Source: Candidatus Poribacteria bacterium (GTDB taxonomy: Bacteria; Poribacteria; WGA-4E; PCPOR2b). From it: 64,000 nt of DNA. Below, one piece after another: positions 15,678 to 24,689 of this stretch (position 1 is its first letter; each line of letters opens with the position of its first letter). The position numbers were made by a program, and so were the translations under genes. Location of the stretch: contig JAJECO010000054.1 of NCBI GenBank assembly GCA_022822005.1, positions 96,108 through 160,107 on the forward strand. The letters run 5' to 3'. Under the pieces are notes generated by a model. That model did not search any database and was not told where the DNA came from. It was given only the letters and a program-made list of their open reading frames with translations.

Positions 15678-17147
15678 TTAATACTCAAACACAGATAATT
15701 CTGACCACATCCGGTTGACATACGGATTGTGATAGAATGTCTTTTTCGTTTTCGGTATCCGGTCTTGGAGTGGACTACCGATGACTACTAACCTTGATGT
15801 GTCGTCCAATTTTTCGTCAAGTTTTGCAAGGTCCTCCGCGGTTTTAATCGGGGTATAGACTGCCTGCAACCCTTGAGCAGCGAGATAAAATTTAATTAAC
15901 GTTACCGAGACCACATGTAGTTTATCGCCCTGTTTGGTCTTGAGGTACTGGTGTATCTGCGCGATAGCGGTCGGCTTTTTGTGCTGCGCTACCAAATGGA
16001 GGGCGACATAACCGTAACAGCAGAGAAAAACGATTACAGCAACCTTGAATATTCGGTTCGGTTGTTCAACTATTTTGGCACAGGCACAGGCGATAAACAG
16101 TGCCAAAAAAGGCACGAGCGGCAGAACATGCCGACTCTTATACACGACATTCTGGAAGCAGAAAATCCAGATTAAGTAGACCATACACCCAATGAAACTG
16201 GCACTCAGAAAACTTGAACGCTTTACGTTTTTTTTAGTACGCCGATTTGCGACCAGAATTCCAAGTAGGGCAGCTGTTGTGCAGACAGTAATGGGGTGCC
16301 GTCCGTTCCAATAAAGCCCAAAACCGTCTGCCCAGATGCTCTCAAAAAGTTTCGCCAATCGAATCCCCAATCCGGGTTCACTAGAAATGGTGCCGCCAAA
16401 GTCTAGAAAATGCCCTCGACTGTGTGTCTGGGCGGCATTAACGAGTGGTTCCCAACCCGTGAGGATAATTAACGGTGCCAGCCAAATAGCAACGCCTGCT
16501 GCGCCCGCCGCGATAAATCTAAGTGTTTGCCACCGTCCTCGCATTTGCATCAGCAGTGCGGGGATCAGTATCGGCAAACAGGAGAGACGAACCCCGCCCA
16601 AGACCCCAGCGAGAAAAAATCCTAAACAGATTTTACGCGGTTGCTCGTCCTGAACTGTCGTGAAATAGAGACTTGCCAATACAAGCCCAACTCCCATTGT
16701 ATCGGGCATATAGCGATTGCTCATCAACCACAGTAGGGGGTTAGCGAGCAACATCAAAATGGCAATAAGCCCAACAGATGAGATGTTTCTAATTCCTGCA
16801 ATCTTGAATAGGAAAAAGATGGTCAAAAATATTGATACGCCCCCGATAAGCGAAAAAGCCAAAGCGTAACGTCCTGTGATGGCGTAGATGAGCTTGCCAA
16901 CAAAACAGAAAACGGGGTAAGCTGGGAAGTGGGGTTGCAACTTGGTGACATCATAGTCAACCATGCTTAACGCGAAGCGAAGGCTATCTAAATCTTCGAT
17001 GTAGTATATAGCCGTGAGTAGCCGCGATCCAACACAGAGGACCAACACGATGCCCCACATTTTGGTTTCAGTGATACGCCAATCCGAAAATTTACGTATC
17101 ACCAACCCGCCAAGATTTCGATAATTGTTTTGCCTACGTGTGTTCAC
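15678..17147 (-). CDS. GT-C type membrane glycosyltransferase (GT39/ArnT-like)
   Basis: A 489-residue polytopic inner-membrane protein with about ten to twelve helices. The first periplasmic loop contains YYIEDLDSLRFALSMVDYD, where the acidic pair is the expected catalytic position of GT-C enzymes that use polyprenyl-phosphate sugars. PHFPAYPVFCFVGKL and VLGGVRLSCLPIL follow, with KSRHVLPLVPFLALFIACA in the C-terminal half. The last hundred residues form a soluble domain. It starts at a GTG. Neighbouring ugd suggests glucuronate-derived donors, but donor and acceptor cannot be assigned. It heads the glycan gene cluster, 79 bp downstream of the DUF4856 gene, so read-through from the iron operon is possible. 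Confidence 0.75.
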   Translation of the reverse strand: MNTRRQNNYRNLGGLVIRKFSDWRITETKMWGIVLVLCVGSRLLTAIYYIEDLDSLRFALSMVDYDVTKLQPHFPAYPVFCFVGKLIYAITGRYALAFSLIGGVSIFLTIFFLFKIAGIRNISSVGLIAILMLLANPLLWLMSNRYMPDTMGVGLVLASLYFTTVQDEQPRKICLGFFLAGVLGGVRLSCLPILIPALLMQMRGRWQTLRFIAAGAAGVAIWLAPLIILTGWEPLVNAAQTHSRGHFLDFGGTISSEPGLGIRLAKLFESIWADGFGLYWNGRHPITVCTTAALLGILVANRRTKKNVKRSSFLSASFIGCMVYLIWIFCFQNVVYKSRHVLPLVPFLALFIACACAKIVEQPNRIFKVAVIVFLCCYGYVALHLVAQHKKPTAIAQIHQYLKTKQGDKLHVVSVTLIKFYLAAQGLQAVYTPIKTAEDLAKLDEKLDDTSRLVVIGSPLQDRIPKTKKTFYHNPYVNRMWSELSVFEY

Positions 17148-17158
17148 GATTTCTTAGT

Positions 17159-17218
17159 ACCTGTTTTGAAAAGAGTACAACCCCATCCCAACACCTCATG
17201 ACAACTTTTCAAACAGGT
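17159..17218. repeat. Inverted repeat between DUF4856 gene and glycan cluster
   Basis: ACCTGTTTTGAAAAG (17159-17173) faces CTTTTCAAACAGGT (17205-17218), a stem of about 14 bp with one bulge and a 31-nt loop. There is no T-run after it. It could be an mRNA stabilising or processing stem at the operon junction, or a repressor site. Confidence 0.45.
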
Positions 17219-17226
17219 GCTTAATT

Positions 17227-18567
17227 TTACCAGTTTGCCATGTTGGCAGCGGAGAATCCATAGGCTGCCTGCAACACATCCTTAGCACGGTTGTAATTTC
17301 TAACCGTCGTATCATAAGCGGGGGCACCTGGCGCATCGTAGCTGGGTGCCTGCCCCATGATGCCGTGCAACTCCCTAAGTTGTCCATCACCAATCAGCTT
17401 GAACGGATTATACTGTAGGGCAACGGTAAACCCTTTCATCTCCGCCCAGTGCTTGTTTAGGTTCACACGGTTTTCAGCGTCCGTACCTAAATTGGACATA
17501 TCACTCAGGGTATCGTTGATGTAGTGTACAACTGTTGCGGCGATAACCTTCTCCATGCCGTTAGCAGCGAGCTGGCGTTGTTGAATGATGTCAACTTCGG
17601 TGCCTTGGTTGGCAATTAGGGTACGTCCTCTGAGAAATGCGTCGAAAATCTCCCGAGTAAGATCAACGCCTGAGCCGCCTTTATCGCGCTTGCCGGCATT
17701 TCTGGAGAGCCCAAAATTATACTCCGATTTGAAGTCGATACTACCATCGCCGTTGGAGTCGAAGGTGTAATCGTCGGTCTTACCGGCGAGCTGCTCATCG
17801 GTATAGCGGAAGTAGTCACGAGCGGCGCCAAAGTAGCCGAAGGCTTCATCCCACCCGTGTTCCATAGCGGTATAGGGATCGGTTCCGTTTCGCGCCTCAC
17901 TATTGTCACGCTCTAGTAGACCGTTGAGGTAAACACCTGTGGCTTGGTAGTAAGGGACTGCGCCGATAAGCACTTTGTTAATCATCTGCGTTAGGTCTAC
18001 CCCGTTGTCGTCGGTGTAGACTGCCGGAGTTCCAAGTTTGTCGGGGTTCTGCGAGTTGTCTGCGATGACTTGGAACCACTCACGCACCAAGTCGTCCGCG
18101 GTACGGTTATAGCCGATGACGATATCGCCCGAAATCTTTCCGTCCAGACTCTTACCCGTCGAAATTGCGGAATAGTGACTCTCCAACACGGACAGTGCAC
18201 CGGCGGTGGTCAGTGATTGTAGGTTCAGTGCATCGTCATACGCGTACAAGTTAAGCATATCTTGTACAGCGATAGGTTGTGCGCCATCCTTGCCGAGACT
18301 ATCGATAAGGATTTTTAGGTCTTGCAACAACAGATTGCGGACGGTCTGCCCAGAATAGGCAACGCTGCTTTCGCCTTCAACAAAACGGCTATCAAAGACA
18401 TAAGCAGGAGGAACGTCAATGAGGGTGGTACCTACCTCTGCTTCTTCTTCTAAAAGTAGATCCGCCACGTCTGTTTCATCATCATCATCACCACAGCCAA
18501 CAATAAATAGGCTAGTTACCAAGAGTAACACAGCCATCCAGAGAATCCGCTCGGTAAAGGTTTTCAT
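17227..18567 (-). CDS. DUF4856 lipoprotein, imelysin-associated
   Basis: A 446-residue lipoprotein with lipobox FIVGC at residues 21-25, followed by DDDDETD. The mature protein matches the DUF4856 pattern: PPAYVFDSRFVEGESSVAYSGQTVRNLLLQDLK near residue 55, then all-helical sequence including EHGWDEAFGYFGAARDYF and NKHWAEMKGFTVALQYNP. DUF4856 proteins are typically encoded with TonB receptors and imelysin-type iron proteins; the WDEAFGYFG segment recalls imelysin-like helical bundles. Here it lies directly after a FecA-like receptor (70 bp), in the same direction. Likely periplasmic or outer-membrane iron-related function; mechanism unknown. Confidence 0.82.
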   Translation of the reverse strand: MKTFTERILWMAVLLLVTSLFIVGCGDDDDETDVADLLLEEEAEVGTTLIDVPPAYVFDSRFVEGESSVAYSGQTVRNLLLQDLKILIDSLGKDGAQPIAVQDMLNLYAYDDALNLQSLTTAGALSVLESHYSAISTGKSLDGKISGDIVIGYNRTADDLVREWFQVIADNSQNPDKLGTPAVYTDDNGVDLTQMINKVLIGAVPYYQATGVYLNGLLERDNSEARNGTDPYTAMEHGWDEAFGYFGAARDYFRYTDEQLAGKTDDYTFDSNGDGSIDFKSEYNFGLSRNAGKRDKGGSGVDLTREIFDAFLRGRTLIANQGTEVDIIQQRQLAANGMEKVIAATVVHYINDTLSDMSNLGTDAENRVNLNKHWAEMKGFTVALQYNPFKLIGDGQLRELHGIMGQAPSYDAPGAPAYDTTVRNYNRAKDVLQAAYGFSAANMANW

Positions 18568-18636
18568 ATGTTTTCCTTTGTAAAGTTAATGGTTAAGTGA
18601 TTTAATTGAATAAACATCTCTTTTGAGAAGTTTTGA

Positions 18637-21108
18637 CTACAACCCATGCCTGATACCAACAAGTATCTGTCGCCTGGGTCCAACAAGTATCCCTGAGCTT
18701 AGATTTGCTTCAGGTTGACCAGCGTTCGAGTGTAATCTTGACCCAATGTAGACTTTATCGAAGAGATTTTTACCTGTAATAAAAACCTTCCATTGATCGA
18801 AGGCTTTGTAATCTACACTCGCACTGAAAATCGTGTAACTCGGAATTGGACCGGTATCGCCACGGTTAAAAGTCCGCTTTAGATTCTCGAAGTCCGTAAA
18901 AACCTCGTCAACAAATCGCATATCCGCTCGCATCCGCAGAGCATCGCCAATCTGTTTTGCCAATCCGACCGTTAGGGTGTGCCGCGGTGCATAGGGCAAT
19001 TCGTTACCGGCGATGTTTACAGGTACATTTCCAGCAATGGTGGCAGATGTAACAATGCCTTTTTTAATCTCGGTTTGGAGATAGGTATAAGAAAGGTTAA
19101 TGTCGGGTAGCAGCGGCACAAAGCGTGAAACTCCAAATCCCAATGCCGTTTCCAGACCGTAGGTGTCAGCCCTGCCCAAATTCCTAAATGCTGTGCCGCG
19201 TCCCGCTGCGACGATATCTGAGATTTTAATCAGGAATCCGGAGACTTCTAAGGTAAGTCCTGGTCTCCAAGATCGGAACCCAGCTTCCATGTTCCAGCTT
19301 TTTTCAGCTTCGAGGTCAAGTCCACCGGCATCAACGTTTTGTCCGAACTGAGTAATCTTCAATGCCCCACTCGATGGTGCGGTGTAGCCCCGGTGAATTC
19401 CTCCGAACAGATTAAAGCGGCCGAGCTGGTAGTTTGCACCGATGCCGGGCAACAGGACAGCAGATACTTTGTCTGAGAATATAGCACCGTATAACCGATC
19501 AACTCGTTGTTGCTTAAACACCTCGAAACGAACGCCTGGCGTTACGGTCAGTTTTTCCCACTCGCGTTGCTCTTTGAGATATAGAGCGAGGGCGGTAGTC
19601 TCATAGTGATGGCTCTGTCCCACGATATTCACTGGGTCCTCTGGATCGTCTGGATTGCCGGTATAGTACACACCATCGCGTGCATCAGTGGCATCGCCAA
19701 CCTTTCTGTCATCAATAAAGCGTTCCCAATGAACACGGGCTCCCATTTCGGCATGGCCCTGAGATCCAGCAAGGTCGTGCTTGAAAGTATAGTTTTGCTC
19801 AGCCCCACCGACGTAAAAGGTCCGCAGGATACCAAAGTTGTCTATTCCGCCACCGATTCGGACCAAATGGCCGGTTTGGTAGTACGGCACCGGTGTCAAA
19901 TCTCCTTTTACAAATGTCCTGGCGCGCACAAAGATGTCATTCTCACGCCACCACCGACGGTCAAACACGCTTGTATACACCGTCGTATTGCTTACTAGAT
20001 TCGTCGAGATTTTGTTTGTGTAGATGAGGTCGAGCGAAGTGCGCAGAATCTTAAAATTATCGTCCGATTTCGGATTGAAGTTTGGATCGGTCAGGAAGGA
20101 AAACTCTGTCAAACCGGTATAGGTCGCGTTGGAATTTTCAAAGTTGCCGTTTGCTTTGAGGTAAAGCGTCTTCTTTTGGTTCAGTCGGAACAACGTCTTT
20201 ACCGTTCCGTTCACTTGGTCGAACGTATTGTTATCCCGAAAACCATCGCCATGTTTGTAGAGTAGTTGAAGGTCGGAAGTGATATCCTTGGTGCCGAGAC
20301 CGCGCCACTCCGAAAACGCACTGTAATACCCGTTATTGCCGACAGTCAACTGGTTCGTCAAGCCGTGAGTGCCATCCGGTTTGCGGGTGGTGTAGTTAAT
20401 CACACCGCCCATTGTCTGGGGACCGAAGCGGAGGGCGGCACTCCCCTTGATGACCTCTACTGCGTCAATTCTATCTGATGGTGGGTTGTAGTAAGCGTTT
20501 GGATAGATATAGACCGCTGGTTGGATGGGTACACCGTCTTCGAGGATAAGGACGCGGGCACTCCGGCGCGGATTCAATCCACGGATACCGATGCTCAAAC
20601 GTGAATTGCCGAATCCGTCGTCTGCATAACCGTTGATGCCGGGCATCAATTCGAGCAGCTCCTGTGTGCCGACGGGATGAATCAACTCAACGGTTTGTGG
20701 TTCCATCAGGGCGACGGTGCCGGTCAGTTTGTCGTTGACCTGTGACGATTCGCCGATAATTTCTATAGGAGCCAGTTCAAAGGGATGGCTTAATAAGGCG
20801 ATATCTAAAGTGTGTGTTGAATCGGGAGTTAGCTCAAGCATCTCGCTGTAGCTATCGTAACCGCTTAAACTAACCTCAATCTGTCTCTGCCCAAGGGTAT
20901 CCAGAGTAAGGTGAAAGGTGCCATCTCGGGCTGTCGTTGTCTCTTGTAAACCCTGCTCCTCCGATTCAATTTTAACAGTGGCACCCGAAAGGGGTTGTTC
21001 TGTCTCTTTATCAACGACTTTGCCACGAATCTCAATTGAACTGATGCATAGATTAGGCATACCCAAAAGAAGATTTAATGAGATCACAATTCCTAAAAAT
21101 TGACGCAT
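18637..21108 (-). CDS. TonB-dependent ferric citrate-type receptor (FecA-like)
   Basis: An 823-residue outer-membrane receptor. The signal peptide is followed by a carboxypeptidase-regulatory-like extension (IRGKVVDKETEQPLSGATVKI to about residue 105). The plug has FecA hallmarks: LSIGIRGLNPRRSARVLIL, EDGVPIQPAVYIYPNAYYNP, RIDAVEVIKGSAALRFGPQ and MGGVINYTTR. The barrel ends VGPRRQILVGIRHGL. The family imports ferric di-citrate or other ferric chelates; substrate is not certain here. No FecR or FecI regulator is visible, and there is no N-terminal FecA signalling domain, so regulation is probably through the Fur-like box upstream. It is preceded by a small lipoprotein (20 bp) and followed by a DUF4856 protein. 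Confidence 0.88.
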   Translation of the reverse strand: MRQFLGIVISLNLLLGMPNLCISSIEIRGKVVDKETEQPLSGATVKIESEEQGLQETTTARDGTFHLTLDTLGQRQIEVSLSGYDSYSEMLELTPDSTHTLDIALLSHPFELAPIEIIGESSQVNDKLTGTVALMEPQTVELIHPVGTQELLELMPGINGYADDGFGNSRLSIGIRGLNPRRSARVLILEDGVPIQPAVYIYPNAYYNPPSDRIDAVEVIKGSAALRFGPQTMGGVINYTTRKPDGTHGLTNQLTVGNNGYYSAFSEWRGLGTKDITSDLQLLYKHGDGFRDNNTFDQVNGTVKTLFRLNQKKTLYLKANGNFENSNATYTGLTEFSFLTDPNFNPKSDDNFKILRTSLDLIYTNKISTNLVSNTTVYTSVFDRRWWRENDIFVRARTFVKGDLTPVPYYQTGHLVRIGGGIDNFGILRTFYVGGAEQNYTFKHDLAGSQGHAEMGARVHWERFIDDRKVGDATDARDGVYYTGNPDDPEDPVNIVGQSHHYETTALALYLKEQREWEKLTVTPGVRFEVFKQQRVDRLYGAIFSDKVSAVLLPGIGANYQLGRFNLFGGIHRGYTAPSSGALKITQFGQNVDAGGLDLEAEKSWNMEAGFRSWRPGLTLEVSGFLIKISDIVAAGRGTAFRNLGRADTYGLETALGFGVSRFVPLLPDINLSYTYLQTEIKKGIVTSATIAGNVPVNIAGNELPYAPRHTLTVGLAKQIGDALRMRADMRFVDEVFTDFENLKRTFNRGDTGPIPSYTIFSASVDYKAFDQWKVFITGKNLFDKVYIGSRLHSNAGQPEANLSSGILVGPRRQILVGIRHGL

Positions 21109-21128
21109 AGATTCTCTTCCCTACACTT

Positions 21129-21377
21129 TCAGAAAAGTTTTGGATTGGTACGTTTGCCGCGGTTGTCACCAACTTTACCATTTTGCTCGGCGTTGACCGC
21201 TTTTTGCGCGTTACCGGCTTCACTCGCAGGGAGTTTTGCCCTGCCATAACTACCGCCCTCGTCACCGGCCGCCTGTGGGGCGAGTAAAGGATCACTCTCA
21301 CAGCCAGACAATATCAGGCCAATGATCAAAACAGTTGCCAACAACAAGCTGCTAAATTGGATAGGGGTTAATTTCAT
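21129..21377 (-). CDS. Small lipoprotein at head of second iron operon
   Basis: An 82-residue predicted lipoprotein: signal segment SSLLLATVLIIGLILSGC with the lipobox LSGC near residue 26, then a low-complexity polar tail rich in Gly, Ala, Asn and Lys. I recognise no domain. It is the first gene after the Fur-like box and the long leader, and lies 20 bp before the FecA-like receptor, so it is co-expressed with it. It may be an accessory surface lipoprotein; no function can be assigned. Confidence 0.7.
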   Translation of the reverse strand: MKLTPIQFSSLLLATVLIIGLILSGCESDPLLAPQAAGDEGGSYGRAKLPASEAGNAQKAVNAEQNGKVGDNRGKRTNPKLF

Positions 21378-21543
21378 TATCTAAATCCTTATCAATATGG
21401 GCTAACAAAATGCTCATGCGTGCCAAAGATGTGCTCCAGTCTATAATTGCTGTAAGAAAGATATAAGGCGGACGGCATCTGTCCTGCTTTACGTGAACTG
21501 AATTTCCTTGACAATCGCAAATCGAGTGACTTATTCTTATAAA

Positions 21544-21660
21544 TGCAGAAAGGGCGATGGGCGCAAAAAAAGCCCCAATACATCAAGTCGATAGAGATAT
21601 GGGAGATAGCTAACAATTGGCCGTTGGGAGCTGTCCCTTTTTCTATCGTTCGCCTTTTCT
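21544..21660 (-). promoter_or_regulatory. Conserved 5' leader, copy 2 (partner 11265-11379)
   Basis: Second copy of the leader shared with the heme operon. It starts about 167 nt upstream of the lipoprotein ATG and about 25 nt downstream of a Fur-like box. The helix CGATAGA/TCTATCG and the GGGGC plus seven-T end are intact; the hairpin loop is CAGC here instead of CTGC. The downstream 165 nt before the ATG show no similarity to the first operon. Confidence 0.7.
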
Positions 21661-21684
21661 GTTATTCAACCTTCGATTTAATAA

Positions 21685-21704
21685 AAATGAGTCTCAGTCT
21701 CAAT
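21685..21704. promoter_or_regulatory. Fur-like box upstream of second iron operon
   Basis: AAATGAGTCTCAGTCTCAAT: dyad TGAG-T-CTCA followed by an overlapping TCTCA unit. ATAAAATTG occurs next to it as in the first operon. Interpreted as a Fur operator by comparison with the boxes at 11385 and 28403. Confidence 0.55.
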
Positions 21705-21855
21705 AGGTATTCAATTTTATTAAGCGATACTTACCGCGGTAACGAATACTTGCTTAACTACTTCATGAGTTGATTTGACGAAAGTCGGTTTGGCTTTCAT
21801 TTTTATGTGCTTTGCCTATCCGTTTGGATTTGTAAATCCAAGTGAGTCATATGCC

Positions 21856-22212
21856 CTAGTGCACCCTGAACGGTCCACCTTCTGGCTCCTCTTCGAGGTC
21901 GGGACGAGCAGAGTCGAGGAATACCTCATGGAGTTCCAGCTTGTTTGACTGCGTGAACGCTTCTTGGGGCAGTGTTCCTGATTGGGCGTGCCCCTTGCGA
22001 AATTCCTCCGATTCGACCCAGTTTTCAAAGTCTTTTCGTGATTCCCAAAGCGTGAACACAACGTAAGGATCATCGTCATTGACCGGACGCAACACTTGGT
22101 TGGAAATGAAGCCGGGCATCCCGTCAATGAGTCGAGCGCGGTTGCGGAAACGTTCCTCAAAGGCGTCTCGATATTCGGACGCGACGTAGATTCGATTTGC
22201 GACAGTGATCAC
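21856..22212 (-). CDS. Heme-degrading monooxygenase (IsdG/HmoA type)
   Basis: A 118-residue antibiotic-biosynthesis-monooxygenase-fold protein. The dimeric alpha-beta barrel pattern is MITVANRIYVASEYRDAFEE, then MPGFISNQVLRP, DDDPYVVFTLWESRKDFENW and EEFRKGHAQ. The residues that form the IsdG/IsdI heme-degrading triad are in register: N6, W65 and H75, with the usual ten-residue W to H spacing. The predicted role is cytosolic heme ring opening to release iron. Its ATG overlaps the stop of the Rieske ferredoxin gene by 4 bp, so that protein may be its electron donor. A bacterioferritin gene for iron storage lies divergently beyond. The C-terminal tail (RPDLEEEPEGGPFRVH) is extra relative to IsdG. 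Confidence 0.82.
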   Translation of the reverse strand: MITVANRIYVASEYRDAFEERFRNRARLIDGMPGFISNQVLRPVNDDDPYVVFTLWESRKDFENWVESEEFRKGHAQSGTLPQEAFTQSNKLELHEVFLDSARPDLEEEPEGGPFRVH

Positions 22213-22628
22213 GGTTTTGACCTCCGTTCTGCTTTCGTGTGATAAACGCGGATGGGGTTATGTTGGATTGGCTGACTGGGTGAATTGATATCGACAAGAA
22301 TATGTTCCCCGTCAACCTTCACGGGATAGGTTGCAATCCCACATTTCCCGGGCCAGATACATTTGCCCGTTTTGACATCGAACTTCCATTGATGGATCGG
22401 GCAGACGATAACATCATTTTCTAACTGGCCCGCGTGTAAAATTCCGCCGACATGGGGACAGATGTTGTTCACGGCGTAGAACTTTCCATTGACGTTGTGG
22501 ATACCGATGAAGTTACCTTCCAACTTTGCGCTGATGCCGTTGCCGGGACTCACCTCATCTGTCTTGGCTGCTTTTATGAAGCGAGGGACTCCCGGATTTC
22601 GTTGTAATTCTTGAACTTGTAAAGCCAT
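22209..22628 (-). CDS. Rieske [2Fe-2S] ferredoxin-type protein
   Basis: A 139-residue protein with one complete Rieske domain: CPHVGGIL and CPIHQWKF provide the Cys-X-His and Cys-X2-His ligands near residues 57-59 and 77-80, with 17 residues between the pairs. The shape (N-terminal beta-strands, DVKTGKCIWPG turn, VDGEHILVDI end) is that of soluble Rieske ferredoxins of the NirD or dioxygenase type. No oxygenase subunit is nearby. Coupled by a 4-bp overlap to the IsdG-type monooxygenase downstream, it is a plausible electron source for heme degradation. That pairing is inference. Confidence 0.88.
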   Translation of the reverse strand: MALQVQELQRNPGVPRFIKAAKTDEVSPGNGISAKLEGNFIGIHNVNGKFYAVNNICPHVGGILHAGQLENDVIVCPIHQWKFDVKTGKCIWPGKCGIATYPVKVDGEHILVDINSPSQPIQHNPIRVYHTKAERRSKP

Positions 22629-22779
22629 AAGCCTCCTCTAATTGGCTCATATCAAAAACAGGGGCAAAGCTGCTGAGGGGACCCCGAGTTATTAGTTGGG
22701 TCAACCCTTCACTTTTCCGCAGCGTTATTATGTACGGTTTCGATTGACTCTAACTCATTTTAAATAAAAGGAAAAAACA

Positions 22780-23268
22780 ATGAACGGACATCCTGAAATT
22801 ATCGAAGTACTCAACGAAGTTTTAACTGCTGAACTTACCGCCATCAATCAATATTTTGCCCATTCCGAAATCTGCGAGAATTGGGGATATGAGCGGCTCC
22901 ATCAAGCGATACGCGAACACGCTATCGGGGAGATGAAACATGCCGAAGAGCTTATCGCTCGTGTGCTCTATCTGAATGCGATGCCCAACATGGCACGCTA
23001 TTTTGAGATTAAGATCGGAGCGAATGTCCAAGAGATGATGGACAATGACCTCGCCCTTGAGACAGAAGCGGTCGAACGGCTCAATGAATTTATCCAACTT
23101 GCCCATACCCACAAAGACTTTGGTTCGGAAGAGCTTCTTGAGCGTATCCTCAAAGATGAGGAAGAGCATATTGACTGGATAGAGGCTCAAATCGACCAGA
23201 TTAACCAAGTGGGTATCCAAAACTATCTCGCACGACAGATTATTGCTGAAGAAGAAGCGGGAGCGTAA
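22780..23268 (+). CDS. bfr: Bacterioferritin
   Basis: A 162-residue four-helix iron-storage protein. All ferroxidase ligands are present at the E. coli Bfr positions: E18, E51, H54, E94, E127 and H130, with Y25 nearby. The heme-ligating methionine M52 is conserved. Typical strings are AELTAINQYFAHS, HAIGEMKHAEELIARVLYL, NDLALETEAVERLNE and RILKDEEEHIDWIEAQ. It assembles into 24-mers that oxidise Fe(II) and store the mineral. An AAAGGAAAAAAC region precedes the ATG. It is divergent from the Rieske and heme-monooxygenase pair, linking heme degradation to iron storage. It converges with the di-heme oxidoreductase gene downstream. Confidence 0.96.
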   Translation: MNGHPEIIEVLNEVLTAELTAINQYFAHSEICENWGYERLHQAIREHAIGEMKHAEELIARVLYLNAMPNMARYFEIKIGANVQEMMDNDLALETEAVERLNEFIQLAHTHKDFGSEELLERILKDEEEHIDWIEAQIDQINQVGIQNYLARQIIAEEEAGA

Positions 23269-23284
23269 CTTGCTTCCCTATACG

Positions 23285-24685
23285 CTACAACGATTCCAGA
23301 AAAGCGATGAGCGCGTTTCTGTCGCTTGCGGACATCCCCTGAACTGCATCACGCGATTGCTCTGCTTCTCCACCGTGCCACAAAACTGCTTCCAGTAACC
23401 CTCTCGCCCGACCATCGTGGAGGAAGTTGGTGTGCCCGTTGACCACTTTGACTAATCCGATACCCCATAAGGGCGGTGTGCGCCATTCCGACCCGCTCGC
23501 CCGAAAATCGGGGCGGTTGTCTGCTAACCCCGGACCCATATCGTGTAACAGCAGGTCGGTGTAGGGGTGAATTGTCTGATTGGAAACCTCTGGGACGTCG
23601 GATAACGTTCCTGTCTCTAATGTTGGGATATGACAACCGGAACACCCCGCACTTTCAAAGAGTTCCTCGCCACGTTGAACAATCGGATCATCAAGGTAAC
23701 GACGAGCAGGAACCGCGAGGGTTTGGACGTAAAATGTCACTACATCCAAAATTTCATCGCTGAGTTCTGGATCATCGCTCCGCCCATCATATTGTGATTG
23801 TCCATCCGAACTCTCTCTCGGCAACAGCGAGGTTGTCACACCCATGTCGTCGTGGTAGGCGGAAGCGACCTGTTGAATCAGTGTCGGCTGGTTCGCCTTC
23901 CACCCGAATCGACCGAGGCTCAGTCCATTTTTCTGGACATCCCAGACATAATTTGGTTTTCCTGAAATCCCATCATCATCCTGATCGTCTTCGTCCGCCA
24001 AGGTGAGGATAGTCGCTTCGGGTACAGCTTCAAGTAGTCCTAATCCGAACACAACGGGTGCGACGCGGGGCGAGATTTCAACGTCATCGGGTAACGGTTG
24101 ATACGCATTTTCAATTTTGTAACTCGGGGTGCGGAGATGCACCTTCACTCCATCACTTGTTATGAATTCGCCTTCGGTATAATTGATTGTTACCGTTCCC
24201 TCTGGGGGTACGCCGAAGATTGCACGGTTATTGAGTTGCGTCCCAAAACCGGGGACTGGCACAGGTCCGTGTGTGCCGTCACTATTTGGGTTTGGAAGAC
24301 TCACGCGGAAAAGCATTGATGTGAACTTTTCGCCCGATGTCGGTGCGCGTCCCCGCCCATCTCGCGCATGACAGTTGATACAGGCAATATTATTGTAAAC
24401 TGGACCGAGACCCGGGTTGAGCTCCGCCGGGACGGTGACAAAAACGGCTTCAAACTCGACATCGCCTTCGAGGTGCTTTGCTAACCCATCTGCCGAAAGG
24501 TTTGGCGCGGGTGTCGAAAACGCATGGCTTGTTGCGTCAAAGACGGTCGTCTCACCGCCAGAAAACTTCTTAACAGAAACATCCATCTTCTCAGGATCGG
24601 TTGGGTCACCCGAATCACAAGCGGCGATTGGGGTACAGAGTAAGGCTATAAGAAATAGAACGTATGAGGGGTGATTTGATTTCAT
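23285..24685 (-). CDS. Di-heme oxidoreductase (DHOR / thiol oxidoreductase-like) lipoprotein
   Basis: A 466-residue c-type cytochrome lipoprotein. I start at the ATG at 24685, giving signal MKSNHPSYVLFLIALLC and lipobox PIAAC; the earlier ATG at 24712 overlaps the NUDIX gene. Two CXXCH heme sites are visible: CINCHARDG near residue 100 and CSGCHIPTL near 345. Conserved DHOR strings follow: DMGPGLADNRPDF, EWRTPPLWGIGLV and FLHDGRARGLLEAVLWHGGE with its distal-ligand histidines. The family is repeatedly found with imelysin and is thought to act in periplasmic iron redox chemistry; substrate is unknown. It is the last gene of the imelysin operon and converges on bfr. Confidence 0.87.
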   Translation of the reverse strand: MKSNHPSYVLFLIALLCTPIAACDSGDPTDPEKMDVSVKKFSGGETTVFDATSHAFSTPAPNLSADGLAKHLEGDVEFEAVFVTVPAELNPGLGPVYNNIACINCHARDGRGRAPTSGEKFTSMLFRVSLPNPNSDGTHGPVPVPGFGTQLNNRAIFGVPPEGTVTINYTEGEFITSDGVKVHLRTPSYKIENAYQPLPDDVEISPRVAPVVFGLGLLEAVPEATILTLADEDDQDDDGISGKPNYVWDVQKNGLSLGRFGWKANQPTLIQQVASAYHDDMGVTTSLLPRESSDGQSQYDGRSDDPELSDEILDVVTFYVQTLAVPARRYLDDPIVQRGEELFESAGCSGCHIPTLETGTLSDVPEVSNQTIHPYTDLLLHDMGPGLADNRPDFRASGSEWRTPPLWGIGLVKVVNGHTNFLHDGRARGLLEAVLWHGGEAEQSRDAVQGMSASDRNALIAFLESL

Positions 24686-24689
24686 GGTT

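Noticed and set aside
21392..21616. 74-codon minus-strand frame in the leader of the second iron operon
   Set aside because: It lies on the shared non-coding leader; the same DNA in the other copy is read in a different frame, so it is not conserved as protein.
22740..22765. Fur-like box before bacterioferritin
   Set aside because: TTGACTCTAACTCATT is only a loose match and lacks the TGAGNCTCA dyad.
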